From Armigeres subalbatus (lineage: Eukaryota; Arthropoda; Insecta; Diptera; Culicidae), in the NCBI RefSeq assembly GCF_024139115.2, contig NW_026943215.1, positions 85,238 to 149,237 on the forward strand: a stretch of DNA of 64,000 nt, in the 5' to 3' direction. Each line of letters starts with the position of its first letter. The stretch's first letter is position 1. The notes under the pieces were generated by a model. That model saw nothing but the letters and a program-made list of their open reading frames with translations, was not told where the DNA came from and did no database searches. Of this stretch, positions 44,712 through 55,789 are shown piece after piece. A program made the position numbers and the translations under genes.

Positions 44712-46448
44712 GGTGTCAGGCCATTTGGGCGAACGCCGTTTGGCCGAATCCGTTTGGCCGAACGCCATTTGGCCGAATAGTTAAAAATTGACCTCAGCTT
44801 GAGTGGTCCTTCTTCCTATTTTCTTCTTCTTTCTTCTTCTTCCTTCTTCCTACCTCCTTATCCCTCTTCCCATCCTACCCTCTTCCTTCTTCTTTCTTCC
44901 TCCATCCTTCTTCTTTCTCCTCCTCCCTTCTTTCTTCCTCCTCCTTCTTCCTTCTTCTTTCTTCCTTCTATCTTCTCCTTCTTCCTTCTTCCTCATTCCT
45001 TTTCTTCCTTCCTACTTCCTCCTTTCTTCTTCCTTCTACATTCTTTCTTTTTTCTTTCTTCCTTCTTTTTCATTCTTCCTTTTCTTTTTCGTTCTTCCTT
45101 CTTCATCATCCCTTCTTCTTCTTTATTCCTTCCTTCTTCTTTCTTCCTTCTCCTTCTTGTCTTTCTTATTACTTCTTCCTTCGTTTTTGTTCCTTCTTCC
45201 TTCTTTCTTTTCCTTTTTTCTTCTTTTCCTTCTTTCTTCCTCCTTCTTTCTTCTTTCTTTTTCTTCTTTCTTCTTTCAACTTTCCTCTTCCTTGTTCCTT
45301 CTTCCTCTTCTTTTCTTTTTCTTCTTTCTTCCTTATTCTTTCTTCCTTCTTTCTTCTTTCTTCTTTCTTCTTTATTCTTCTCCATTCTTCTTTATTCTTC
45401 TTCTCCATTCTTCCTTCATTTTTCCTTCTTCCTTCCTCCTTCTTCCTTCTTTCTTCTTCCTTCGTCCTTCTTCTTTCTTCTTCTTCCTTCGTTTTTTTCC
45501 TTTTCATTTTCCTTCTTCCTTCTTCCTGCTTCCTTCTTTTTCTTTCTTCTTTTCTTCCTCTCCTTCTTCCTTCTTGCTTCTTCTTCTTCCTTCTTCCTCC
45601 CTCTTCCTTCTTCCTTCCTGCTTCTTCCTTCTTCTTTCTTCCTTCCTCTTTCTTCCTTTTTTTTTCCTTCTTCCTTCTTTCTTCTTCCTTCTTCCTTCTT
45701 CCATCTTCCTCCATTGCTTCCTCCTTTCTTCTTCCTTTTTTCTTTCTTCTCCTTTCTTCCTTCCTTCTTCCTCCTTCTGCTTTCTTCCTTCTTCCTTGTT
45801 CCTGCTTCCTCCTTCCTTCTTTCTTCTTCTTTCCTTCTTCTTCCTTTCCTTTTCTTCTTCCTTTTTCTTCTTCCTTCTTTCTTCTTCTTTCTTTCTTCTT
45901 CTTTCTTTCTTCTTCTTTCTTTCTTCTTCTTTCTTCCTTCCTCCTTCTTCTTTCTTTTTCTCTTCTTCCTCCTTCCTCTCTTCCTGCTTTTTCTTCTTTC
46001 TTCCTTTCTCTTTTCTTTCTTTCTTTTTCCTTCTTTCTTCTTTCTTTTTCCTTCTTCCTTCTTCCTCCTTTCTTCTTCTTTCTTCCTTCTTCCTTCTTGC
46101 ATCTTCTTTCTTCCTTCTTTTTTTCCTTCTTCTTCTTTTTCCTTCTTCTTTCTTCCTTCTTCTTCTTTCTTCCTTTTCTCTTCTTCCTTTTCTCTTCTTT
46201 CTTTCTTCCTTCTTCCATCTTCTTTCTTCCTTCTTTTTCTCCATTTTCCTTCTTCTTCCATCCTTTTCCTTCTTCCTTCTTCCTTCTTCTTTCTTCCTTC
46301 TTCGTTCTTCCTTCTTCCTGGGTAAAACGCATTTCAACTATTCGGCCAAACGGCATTCGCCAAATGGCGTTCGGCCAAACGACCTTTCGGCCAAATGGCA
46401 TTCGGCAAACGACATTCGGAAACGGCATTCGCCAAATGACCCTAAACC
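44712..46448. mobile_element. hAT-like foldback element with polypyrimidine core
   Basis: It is flanked by CTTGATTT on both sides (44704-44711, 46449-46456), an 8-base duplication as left by hAT transposases. The terminal segments are built of TTTGGCCGAA(C/T)GCC-type words, mirrored left (about 44716-44785) and right (about 46335-46445). Between them lies a 1.5 kb TTCTTCC-rich tract instead of coding sequence. Confidence 0.85.
44809..46321 (+). repeat. 1.5 kb polypyrimidine tract, (TTCTTCC)n-like
   Basis: Irregular runs of TTC, TTCC and TTTC; purines are rare on this strand. Overlapping plus frames of 508 and 600 codons (Ser/Phe/Leu only) and minus frames of Lys/Glu/Arg are repeat artefacts. 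Confidence 0.97.
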
Positions 46449-46487
46449 CTTGATTTTCAGGGAGATGTTTATTAAATTTATAATAAC

Positions 46488-46751
46488 GGCCTCCTTAGCC
46501 GTCGGTAAAACGCGCTACAAAGCAAGACCATCTGAGGGTGGCTGGGTTCGATTCCCGGGCCGGTCTAGCTTTCGGTTGAAATTGTCTCGACTTCCCTGGG
46601 CATAAAAGTATCATCGTGTTAGCCTCATGCTATGAGATCAAAATGGTAACTTTTAGAAACCTCGCAGTTAATAACTGTGGAAGTGCTTTGAACACTAAGC
46701 TGCGAGGCGGCTCTTCCCACTGTGGGATGTAATGTCAATAAGAAGAAGAAG
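46488..46751 (+). mobile_element. Feilai-type tRNA-related SINE
   Basis: It starts GGCCTCCTTAGCCGTCGGTA with an A-box-like word, carries the B box GGGTTCGATTCCCGG about 50 bases on, then the tRNA-unrelated body (TCGACTTCCCTGGGCATAAA, GCTGCGAGGCGGCTC), and ends in AAGAAGAAGAAG. The flanking direct repeats AATAAC (46482-46487 and 46752-46757) are the target duplication. It is transcribed by RNA polymerase III and mobilised by a partner non-LTR element. Small deletions compared with what I recall of the family suggest an older copy. Feilai is known from Aedes. Confidence 0.92.
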
Positions 46752-46781
46752 AATAACGGACTATCGGGGAGCAATGCGTAA

Positions 46782-46806
46782 NNNNNNNNNNNNNNNNNNN
46801 NNNNNN
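46782..46806. other. Assembly gap, 25 N
   Basis: Second fixed-length run of undetermined bases. Confidence 0.95.
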
Positions 46807-47989
46807 GAAGTTACGTATTGCTAAGACTCAGTCACCGTAGAAACAAATTTGGTGAATCATTTAATTTCATCAAGGTATCATTAAATAAGCTGTCGAACTT
46901 TAAAAAGTTATTTTTCTCTCCACATGGAAATCATCCAATTGTATCCCTTATGGTAACAGATCGTGAGGTTAATCCAAATTTAATTATGAAATTACGATTT
47001 AAAGCTATCTTTTCAATATTCAATCAGAATTGGTCTACGGGGTTGAAAAGTTGTTTATGTTCGGTACCAAATGTACCTTGTACTTTTAGAATTTGACTGT
47101 TTATGATTGGATTCAATAATATTACTCTTAATGAAAGCCCTGAGACAAAAAGGTTTAAAACAAATTTGTTAAAGACATACTAAATTTGAATTTGTCTTAA
47201 CATTTGTCGTTTTCTCTGTATGTTTACATCTGTTTTCATCATTTACGACTGAATTTTCCCAAATTTATCGTATGTCTCGCCTGATTTTCGCTTATCTATC
47301 ATATATAATGATGCAGGTGAAATCCATATCTTAAGCATCTATTTTCCTTAGAGCATTGAATTGTTAAATAGCAATGTTCGTAATCTCACTTGTTCGCCAT
47401 TTTGACCAAAACATGGTTTAATTTCAAAACATTGAATGTTTAAGTAGCGGAGTTTATTATTAAATATAATCATGAAAAACAATATTAAAATACATTAATC
47501 ATGTTTATAATAAGAAATTTTATAAAAAAATTCGCTGTACGCTCAATTTGTAACATCTAATAGGCGTATTTTGAGATCATTTTCAAATAACTGAACTTTA
47601 GAGAAAAAATTTCAACCATTTATGTACGCATACATTGAAGGAAGGGATGAATATTGAAATGCATTAAAACAACGAGCTAACAATTAAATTTCCTGAATAT
47701 ATTCACTAAACCATGGTGTACGCTCAATTTTAGAGGATATGGCACCACCACCACGCTAGTTGAATACTGGGACTACTTTTATACACTATACAAGGTCTGA
47801 GGTGAAATTAAACGAAACTCCAGCACGAGACTGTTGCATCCAATCAGCAGCTCAGTCAGTACACTGGAGCGGATCTATAGAGAGAGTAAAAGTGCGTGTG
47901 TGGTAAGAGTTTTATTTATTATCAGACTAAGGTGAGTGGCCTGCGCGCACATAAAAGTCTTCTCCATTCAGCTCGGTCCAAGAGAAGTA
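46807..47989. other. AT-rich DNA, nothing recognised
   Basis: A 92-codon plus-strand frame directly after the gap (ending at 47096) has no recognisable motif; it could be the end of something hidden by the gap. Confidence 0.4.
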
Positions 47990-48420
47990 GAAGCAAATTG
48001 TTGAAGGATTCTGAAGCAATCTGTCTAGTGATCTAGCGATTCCGGAAATAATCTTCCAGCGATTTCGAAGGGAATTCTCCAGGAATGTTGAAGCAAGGCG
48101 TTGAGAGATTCTGAAGCAAATCATCGACGGACTTCAAAACAATTCGTCGAGGGATTCGGAAGCAAAACATTAAGGGATTCCGAGGCAAAACGCCAATGAA
48201 TTCCGAAGCAGGAATTCTGAAGCAAATCCTCCATGGATTATAAAGGGTATCCGCCACATATTCTCAAGGGTACCTCTCAACGATACCGAAAGTTTGGAAT
48301 TCTTCAGAGATTCCAATTAGAATTCTTCTAGGATTCTGATAGAAATTTTTCTTGGTGTCTGGTGAGTACTCTTCTCGGGTTCTAATGGGAAACTTTCTCA
48401 GAAATAAGAAACAAGCTCAT
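47990..48420. repeat. Degenerate short tandem words (GATTCTGAAGCAAA-like)
   Basis: GGATTCTGAAGCAA, GGATTCGGAAGCAA, GGATTCCGAGGCAA and ATTCCGAAGCAG recur about every 20-35 bases, then TTCTA/GGATTCT-like words. Minus-strand frames reading LEDYFRNR- or SKSVDDLLQN-like peptides derive from them. Confidence 0.6.
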
Positions 48421-48493
48421 AAGTCTTATACTAATTTCACTATGATAGGATGAATAAAGAGAATAACTCTTTCGTCTACAAACTTTTTCAGTA

Positions 48494-49107
48494 CAGTATC
48501 CCCCCGCTTATCCGGACTTCGCTAGTCCGACGACTCGTTAGTCCGGATCTCGCTAATTCGAAATTTTCCGGATTAAAAAGTATCAACACCCATTTAAACA
48601 CATTATGCTGTCTGTTTTCAAATTTGTGCTGTGATTTTGTTTTGGTTCATTTTTTTGAGTATTGAAACTACCATAAGACTTGGTGAGACACCGTGATTTT
48701 TCGTCGGATCGGAGTAACGTACTGCTTGAAGTTTTCGATTAGACTAAATCCATGGTTTTATTACACCTGTATTTATCTCCGAACGGCCGACTCACGACCC
48801 ATACATTAACTTGTCGTTTAACGACATCTTCGGGTTTTCGCCCGTTCACTTACACGCTAAAGGTATACTCCACACATTTGTATGGATTTGACAGTCGGAT
48901 TTACGAGAGAAACCCCGATAGTCCGGCCATATATTTCTCGCTTAACTTTTCAAAAGGTCCTAAGTAACATTTAGTAACATTTAGTGCAATCAACGTATTC
49001 CATGTTAATCTGTTGATTGCAATACTCAAATTAAATCATGAAAAAAATGTTACTTAGGACCTTTTGAAAAGTTAAGCGAGATTTGTCGGATCAGCGGGGG
49101 TATACTG
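48494..49107. mobile_element. 614 bp pogo/Tigger-like MITE
   Basis: The ends CAGTATCCCCCCGCTTATCC and CAGCGGGGGTATACTG are terminal inverted repeats of pogo-type style, flanked by TA (48492-48493, 49108-49109). Inner words such as TAGTCCGGATCTCGCTAA are semi-palindromic. A smaller palindromic MITE (48936-49081) is nested near its right end. No transposase remains. Confidence 0.8.
48936..49081. mobile_element. 146 bp palindromic MITE, copy 1
   Basis: Arms TCTCGCTTAACTTTTCAAAA plus GGTCCTAAGTAACATTT are mirrored at the right end. Copy 2 is at 61478-61634. It is inserted in the pogo-like MITE. Confidence 0.85.
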
Positions 49108-49109
49108 TA

Positions 49110-49596
49110 CTTCATTATGCTATATGTTAAAAATTTATACCATTACTAACTGGCTTTTCAAATCCTAGGGGCTAATTTTTTCTAGGAAGGGCTAAAAAAT
49201 TGTGTTTCGTTTTATTGTCTCACTCGATTCTTTGGCTTATCTGAGGTCAAATTTCCCAAAGAACCCATATGTTTTGAAGCCTCTGACTATTTTAAAAATC
49301 GAAAACAAAAACTGAAAAAGTGCTGAATACTATGACCCACATGGATAGTATGTGTGAACACTCATGGTGGGCGCATAGAATATATGTGTTGAAAATATGG
49401 AATCTATTTCGCTACCCCCATTGCAAGTTTGTAAGTTTTTTGTAAGTGAAGGGAGGTGGTTTGATTGGCTCATGTACCATCACGTGCGGAAAGGGTTTCT
49501 TTTCTATTGACGACTAACCTTTCTCGTCAAACATTTCTAATATGACATCAGGTTCTAGTCGAACATAATTTGTATTGCGCAGTTCTGTTTTCTCTA
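49110..49596. other. Unassigned DNA with a fragment of the 54.6-55.1 kb foldback
   Basis: ATTTCTAATATGACATCAG (about 49532-49552) and the nearby CACGTGCGGAAA recur at 54952-54971 and 54914-54926. The rest is unassigned. Confidence 0.4.
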
Positions 49597-49942
49597 CACG
49601 GAAGAAAAAAAGTACACAAAATTGAGTATTTTTAAACTTACTTTTGAGTTATTTTTTCTCTTCTCTTTCATCCACTCTTTCTTTTGTTGTCAAAAACAAA
49701 AGAGCCAAACAATCCAACGACGCCAGTTCAATACGGGCAGCCAATTTTGAGTTTTATCACCTGTGGTCGAAATTGAGTGAATTAAACTTACATTTGGGTA
49801 AATAAATTTTCCGTTGGGTACTTTTTTAACATGGGAGTAAAGGCAAACTACTTCGACCCTACTTACTCAATTTTGGCTTCCCGTACGGATGTTCGAGGTT
49901 GGGTGAATTAAACTCACTATTGGGTAGTTTATTTCTTCCGTG
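49597..49942. mobile_element. 346 bp TA-flanked MITE
   Basis: The ends CACGGAAGAAA and TTTCTTCCGTG are inverted repeats, flanked by TA (49595-49596, 49943-49944). The interior repeats GGGTA/TTTGAGT and GAATTAAACT(C/T)AC words. Tc1/mariner-type by its target. Confidence 0.8.
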
Positions 49943-50039
49943 TATGCGTTCGTCTCGTCACAAATAACTTAGTTGTCTCTAAGTAAACAAATCAGAGTAA
50001 AGGCACTCGTGCGAACTCATGGTGAGTGGCTTACATCGT

Positions 50040-50680
50040 CATCTCTCCTCTTCCTATCATGTACTTCGTCTTCGACGTATTGATGACTATAGTACGATCC
50101 GCTTTGCTTCCCCATTCAGTCTGATGTTGCCGTAATATTGCTCGTATGGCGTATGGCGAACATCTTGTCCGTGGTAGAGCGTTTCCCTATGAATCCCGCC
50201 TGGTACTGCCACACGGACTCTCATGCAATTGGTGTTAGTCGACGGCATGAAATTTGGGAGTTTTCCTTGTAGGCGGCGTTCAGCAATGTGATTGCACAGT
50301 AGTTGCTACAATCCAGCTTAGCGCCCTTTTTGTAGATGCGGCCCACGACTTCTTCCAACCACTCCTGCAGCTATAAGCCCCCTCCTCCCAAATCTTGGTA
50401 ATCACCCAGTATAACTCTCTAACCAGTGCATCACCACCATGTTTAAATAACTCTCATGGTCAACCCCAGCTTGTTATTTTTCAGCCGGGCCATTTCCTCC
50501 TGGATTTCCTGAAGATCCGGAGCAAAAAAAAACGTATGTCGTTTCTTGCCTCATCGCCATTCAGGTGCTCTATGTAGTGCTACTGTCACCTTTGGATCGC
50601 CTCACGCTCGTTCGTAAGAAAATGTCCGTTTATGTCCTTACACATGTCAGGTTGCGGCACGCAGCCCCTACGTGTACGAT
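50040..50680 (-). pseudogene. RTE-type RT fragment
   Basis: The minus strand reads VPQPDMCKDINGHFLTNERE (about 50665-50600), then EEMARLKNNKLG, EWLEEVVGRIYKKGAKLDCS, AITLLNAAYKE and WQYQAGFIGKRSTTDKMFAI (to about 50130). Several stops. It lies just left of the R1-type copy 2 insertion site. Confidence 0.8.
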
Positions 50681-50775
50681 GAGGAATAGCAGGGGTGATA
50701 AAATGCGTCCACACACCAGCTTCGACACATCCACACAACAGCTTCGACACATCCACACACCAGCTGGGCTGCGAA

Positions 50776-52300
50776 ATGGTGGAAAACTTGGAAAACCAAG
50801 TCAATTCTTCAATTAGTGGTAGTAGTGTAGGCGACAACCCCTTCGCAAGAGGTGGGTTGTTCAGGCCAGAGACAATAGTCGGCAGCTCAGTGCGCAGCAC
50901 CAGCGTGGGTCACTTAACCATCTCCCAGGCTCCGCCGGTAGATGTTATAGACGGCCCATGGCTTGTGAAAGCGATGAACCGCAAACGCGATGGGCTTTCG
51001 GCCTTCGAGGTGGCGACGGAACAGCTGGACGCCATCATCGACTTTGCGTCATCGAAGCATAATATCAGTAAGGGGAGCTTGCTGAAACTTCGAAAGTCGA
51101 TGTTGGACGCCAAGCTGGAAACGGCGGTCGGAACGGCCAAGTGCGAAACCGTGAAATCTGTGGAGTCGAGGTCTACCCAGACTGAGCCCCAAGAATTCGC
51201 GGATTTGGGCAAGGTCGAATCGACCGAGGGCGTGCCTGCGAAGACGGTGGTGCCAAAGTCTACCCAGACTGAGGCTCAAGTATTCGCGGGCACGTCGGGG
51301 GTGACTGCTCCAACGGAGCAGACACAAAAACGGGGAAGACAGTCTCCAGGGGATGAGTTCCCTGGGGGGCCGCTTCAAATCGCGGAGGGTTACTACCCCG
51401 AACAAGGGTAGTGGGGCTGGGAAGCTGAACCCCGGCCAGGTACCTCCAAAACCGGGAGAGGAAGGACCTGGAAAGGTCCGTCCACCCAGGAAAGACGGTG
51501 GTAAGGGGTTACGGCAGGCTGAGAGCTCTCAGCCACCCCAGACCAGGGAAATAGAGGGGGATGACGCCTCCTGGACCCTGGTCAAGAACAAGAGGAAACC
51601 GAAGACGTCAAGGGCCGAAAAGAAGGCCCAGGCGAATGAGGGTAGCAAGAAGTCTAGGGTAAGCGCCAATCGCTCCAGGGGCGATGCCCTAGTCATCAAA
51701 ACGGACGAGGCTAAGTACTCGGACGTCTTGAAGGCGATGAGGAGTGACGTCAAGCTCGGTGAACTCGGCGCCGAAGTACGTCGAATAAGACGTACCCGGA
51801 AGAGGGAGATGATCCTCGAGCTAAAGCGGGGCGTCTCGCAAAAGGGCGCCGCCTACAAGAAGTTGGCGGAGGAAGTCCTAAGCGAGACGGTCAAGGTGAG
51901 GACACTCACGACGGAGGTGAATCTAAGGGTTAAAGACCTGGACGAGATCACCGAAGTCGAAGAGCTCGTCACGGCACTGCGGCGACAGTGTGAAGCGGAG
52001 ACGTCCACCGCAGCTGTTCGGCTACGGAAAGGTCCGGCAGGGACACAGTAGTCAAGGTTGGGTGGTCGGTATGCCCTGTGGGCATATATGAGCAACCTTG
52101 GAACCGGGGCACAAACAATGGGACTGCAAAGGCCCTGACAGAAGCAAGCTCTGTCGACGCTGCGGATTGGAGGGACCTAAGGCACAATGCTACACGAACC
52201 CTCCCAACTGTTTGATCTGTTCCAGCAAAGTTGCGAACTGCAAGCACTCCATAGGGGGTTCGAAGTGCCCGGCGTTTAAGCGTGCTGCAAAATCACAGTG
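50776..52300 (+). pseudogene. R1-type ORF1 (gag-like with CCHC knuckles), copy 2
   Basis: RNA-binding ORF1. ATG at 50776 is chosen because the residues after it (SSISGSSVGDN, VKAMNRKRDGLSAFEVATEQ, SKHNISKGSLLKLRKSMLDA) are conserved in copies 1 and 3. The track of about 210 codons ends near 51411. A shift near 51360 leads into a Lys/Arg-rich middle (WTLVKNKRKPKTSRAEKK) and VRRIRRTRKREMILELKRG, VNLRVKDLDEITEVEELVTAL (to 52051). A further shift precedes the knuckles HKQWDCKGPDRSKLCRRCGL and CLICSSKVANCKHS (52100-52260). Two STQTEAQ- or TQTEP-type repeats lie near residues 135-170. Confidence 0.8.
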
Positions 52301-54474
52301 CAGGTAACGCAGCTAAACCTGAACCACTGTGATGCAGCCTAGCAACTGCTGTGTCAGACAGTTGCTGAATGGGGGATGGATATCGCCATCATAGCAGATC
52401 CTTACCGGGTACCCGCCAGGAACGGTAATTGGGTCACCGATGGGTCTCAAATGGCAGCGATATGGACAACGGGGAAATACCCAGTTCAAGAGTTGGTGTC
52501 TTCGGCACATGAGGACTTCGTCATTGCCAAAATCAACGGGGTCTTCTTCTGCAGCTGCTATGCGCCTCCTCGATGGTCGATCGAGCAGTTCGGTCGAATG
52601 CTAGATTGTTTGACGGCTAACTTGTGGAAGACATCATACTTCGACGACGAGGTGTTTAAGGAAGCGCTCCGCCGCGAGCACAATACTCTCGGTCTGAGCG
52701 GCGAGCAGCTGGTAACAGTACTCTCACGTGCATGCGATGCCACCATGCCTAGGAAAGTCCACCCTAGGAATGGGAGGCCACCGGCTTACTGGTGGACTCG
52801 AGCAATTGCGAACCTGCGCCGCGCCTGCCTACGGGCAAGGAGGCGGATTCAGCGAGCACGCACAGAAGAGGAGCGTGTTGAACGACGGGTGACGTTCGTG
52901 GCTGCTAGAGCCGCTCTGAAGTCTGAGATTAGATCAAGCAAAAAAGCCTGCTTCGAGGGCCTGTGTCAAAGTGCCAACGCGAATCCATGGGGTGACGCCT
53001 ATAGGGTCGTAATGGCCAAGACACGTGTGGCGATGGCCCCTACAGAGCGGTCTCCAGAGATGCTGGAGAGGATCATCGCGGGGCTCTTCCCACGTCACGA
53101 CCCAAGTCCCTGACCTCCCTTTGTGGAGCTGCCAGGGGCCAGGGTGGCCGACGAGGGAAGAGTAACTGTGGCGGAACTTGCGGGGATTGCACAGTCCCTT
53201 AGTGTAGGTAAGGCGCCAGGAAAGGAAGGTATTCCGAACCTGGCCATCAAAGCGGCCATTGCTGAGGCTCCCGAGATGTTCAGATCTGTCATGAAGAGAT
53301 GCCTGGACGAGGGAGTCTTCCCTGAAGCATGGAAAAGGCAGAGCTTGGTCCTATTGCCAAAGGCGGGAAAACCACCGGGGGATCCGTCGGCATATAGACC
53401 AATATGCCTGCTTGATACGGCGGGGAAGGTGCTCGAGAAGATCATCCTCAACAGGTTGTTGTTACGCACGGAGGGTGCGGATGGTCTATCGAGTAACCAG
53501 TTAAGCTTCCGAAAGGGTAAGTCAACCGTAGACGCTATCTTGTCGGTTACCAAATCCGCGGAGGTAGCTATCAGGCGTAAGAGGAGGGGAGTTCGCTATT
53601 GTGCAGTAGTGACTCTCGACGTGAGGAATGCTTTCAACAGTGCCAGTTGGGCAGCTATTGCATATGCGCTCCTGCGTCTTGAAATTCCCGAGTACCTGTA
53701 CAAGATTTCCGGAAGCTACTTCCAGAATCGAGTACTGGTATACGACACGGAGGCGGGTCGGAAGTGCGTTGACATAACCTCAGGGGTTCCGCAAGGTTCC
53801 ATACTGGGTCCGGTGTTATGGAACGTCATGTACGACGGTGTCTTGAGGTTGAAGTTCCCGGTGGGCGTGGTAATCGTCGGCTTCGCTGACGATATTACGC
53901 TGGAGGTCTACGGCGAATCGATCGAAGAGGTGGAATTGACTGCAGCCCATTCGATCGCAATTGTGGAGGAGTGGATGAGTTCCAGGAAGTTAGAACTGGC
54001 TCACCACAAGACTGAGGTGGTTGTTGTTAACAACCGAAAGTCGGAGCAACAAGCGGTGATAAGGGCAGGCAACTGCACGGTCACCTCTGAACGCTCCATC
54101 AAACTCTTGGGGGTAATGATCGACGATAAGCTCACCTTTGATAGCCACGTCAATTACGCCTGCAAGCGTGCCTCCACAGCTATAGTGGCATTGTCCTGGA
54201 TGATGTCCAATAGCTCTGCGGTTTATGCCAGCAAGCGCAAGGTTTAGAGGAAACGGTGGAACACGTGTTGTTCGTGTGCCCGCGTTTTCGCACAATGCGT
54301 GACCACATGCTTGCCACATGTGGTCTGGACACTACCCCGGACAACCTAGTCCGGAGGATGTGTAAAGATGAAGTTGGCTGGAACGCCGGTTTATCGGCTA
54401 TCGTCCAAATCGTCTCGGAGCTACACAGAAGGTGGCGCGTGGACTCGAGGAATGGCCAGTTCAGGCGCAAATAA
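52300..54474 (+). pseudogene. R1-type ORF2 (endonuclease-RT), copy 2
   Basis: One frame with few breaks. Endonuclease start LNLNHCDAA, stop, DIAIIADPYRVPARNGNW and VIAKINGVFFCSCYAPPRW (52376-52600), then a deletion joins it to the linker KTSYFDDEVFKEALRRE. A single stop (TGA at 53111-53113) precedes RT: VGKAPGKEGIPNLAIKAA, GKPPGDPSAYRPICLLDTAG, LSSNQLSFRKGKSTVDAIL, VTLDVRNAFNSASW (motif A), SGVPQGSILGPVLWNVMYDG and the catalytic GFADDITLEVYG (53880-53915). Reading stops at 54247, where a second deletion joins RT to the C-terminal cysteine region VEHVLFVCPRFRTMRDHM (54256-54474). RNase H is not present. Confidence 0.88.
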
Positions 54475-54582
54475 GAGGTGGTCCAAGGGTTCGGAGTCGG
54501 CTTCATGGGTCATACCGGTGCCCTGTGGTCGAACTCGATCCTTTTATCGAACAAGTGGGCTCGTGAAGAACAACATGGTATC

Positions 54583-55091
54583 CTAAATTAATGATTTCGT
54601 GTGTGTTACTTCTACGTGAAGTTAAACGATTTACAATGATATGGAAATGCTAATATCATCTTCAAACTTGGACGTACATGTTCATGATAGCATTAGAGGC
54701 GAAAGTATAGAATTGATAGTTCCGTTAGGATTCGAGCATGAAGAATGTTTTATTAGAAGTCGATTTGAAAGCTAGCGGATAGCAAATATTTGTGATGGCA
54801 TATATCGTCAAACCACCTTCCTTCTTGCCAGTGGAGATATATCAGTGTGGACTGATATTCTTCCTCCCCTTCATATGGGAGCTTGGCAGAAGGAAGGTGC
54901 TGACATATGCCATCGCGTGCGGAAATATTGCTATCGACAGATCGCTTTCAAATTTCTAATATGACATCAGCATTCTTCATGCCTGCCGTATCCTAACGGA
55001 ACTATCAATTCTATACTTTCGCCTCTAATGCTATCATGAACATGTACGTCCAAGTTTGGAAGATGATATTAGCATTTCCATATCATTGTAA
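54583..55091. mobile_element. 509 bp foldback MITE in the R1-type 3' region
   Basis: It is flanked by AACATGGTATC (54572-54582, 55092-55102), an 11-base duplication; copy 1 shows the uninterrupted site. The arms (54630 on and up to 55091) start TTTACAATGATATGGAAATG and mirror over about 150 bp, with a second mirrored pair CACCTTCCTTCTTGCCA nearer the centre. The left 47 bases have no counterpart on the right. Confidence 0.85.
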
Positions 55092-55102
55092 AACATGGTA
55101 TC

Positions 55103-55668
55103 GTCGCTTTCGCGGCGTCGGTCAACCGGGCGGGTTCCGAGCCCGAGGACGGAAAGGGGTCCTCGTCAAGGCTAGGGCAGGCGTAGGCACAGCGTCGGCA
55201 AGTCCCTCTGTGTGCTGGCGAATAGGCCCTATCGCAGAGAGGTCAATTTGGGGTGCACGCGGCATCATCATTCTTGATACCAGTCGTGCAGAAGGAAGCA
55301 GGCGCGAAGTCGACCCTTCCCACCTTCCGAGTTCATAGGGCGTGGTAAGGCCACCTGGAAAGCCGGCATTGCGCTGGCACGATACCATGGTGTTCTTCTA
55401 AAAAAGCGAGTCACGACGTTCGATGCTGCAAGGACACGCAGCTAACCTCGAGGATGCGTTATGCACTGGCCCCCCCTTTGAAGCATTACTTTCTGGTTGT
55501 ACCGAAGGGACGATGGGCTTGGCGGCAATGGAAACGGTTTAGTGGGTCGGGGATGCAGTCCTGCCTCCCTCGTTTGCTGTTGGAGGTGGCCCCTAACCCC
55601 ACACTTCCTGGACAACCCAGGATGTCTGTTGAGCAGATACCCCCTCCATTGCTTAGGAAGAAAAAAAA
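55103..55668 (+). other. 3' untranslated region of the R1-type element
   Basis: Non-coding and GC-richer; it corresponds base for base, with few changes, to 9160-8670 reversed. It includes TAGGGCAGGCGTAGGCA and AAGCATTACTTTCTGGTTGT and ends in the A-tail. An 83-base stretch near 55570-55640 is absent from copy 1. Confidence 0.75.
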
Positions 55669-55789
55669 ACACCAGCTTCGACCCGAATGGGGTCAGACAA
55701 GACCCCGTTGTGCAGCACTCTACACGAGAAGGGCGTACTGTGCCTCGAGGAGGATCAGGAACTCTTCTAGGTCGCCCCACGTATTCTCG

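Larger units (their letters stand above)
44645..46781 (-). repeat. Interspersed repeat copy 3, interrupted by two later insertions
   Basis: The word TTGGTTCAGAGGTGCAGAATT at the left and, after the foldback, GATGTTTATTAAATTTATAATAACGG align with the copy at 27085-27165. The foldback element (44712-46448) and Feilai (46488-46751) sit inside, each with its own target duplication. The right end is cut by the assembly gap. Confidence 0.65.
50727..55668 (+). mobile_element. R1-type non-LTR retrotransposon, copy 2 (best preserved)
   Basis: It is flanked by the 14-base duplication ACACCAGCTTCGAC (50713-50726 and 55669-55682), the length made by R1-type endonucleases. It ends in an A-tail (55661-55668). 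Plus-strand order: ORF1, ORF2, 3' untranslated region interrupted by a MITE (54583-55091). The 3' region matches copy 1 (8670-9180) closely. Two internal deletions remove most of the endonuclease and the RT thumb region. The first bases repeat CTTCGACACATCCACACA three times, perhaps a slip product at the insertion site. Confidence 0.82.

Noticed and set aside
46488..46560. A genuine tRNA gene
   Set aside because: A and B boxes are present, but the sequence continues as a SINE body with a simple-repeat tail and a target duplication; no cloverleaf is kept.
44799..46605. 508- and 600-codon Ser/Phe/Leu frames and the opposite Lys/Glu/Arg frames
   Set aside because: Products of the polypyrimidine tract; the same DNA is open in several frames on both strands.
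46818..47096. 92-codon frame after the second gap
   Set aside because: No motif; listed as unassigned only because its start is hidden by the gap.
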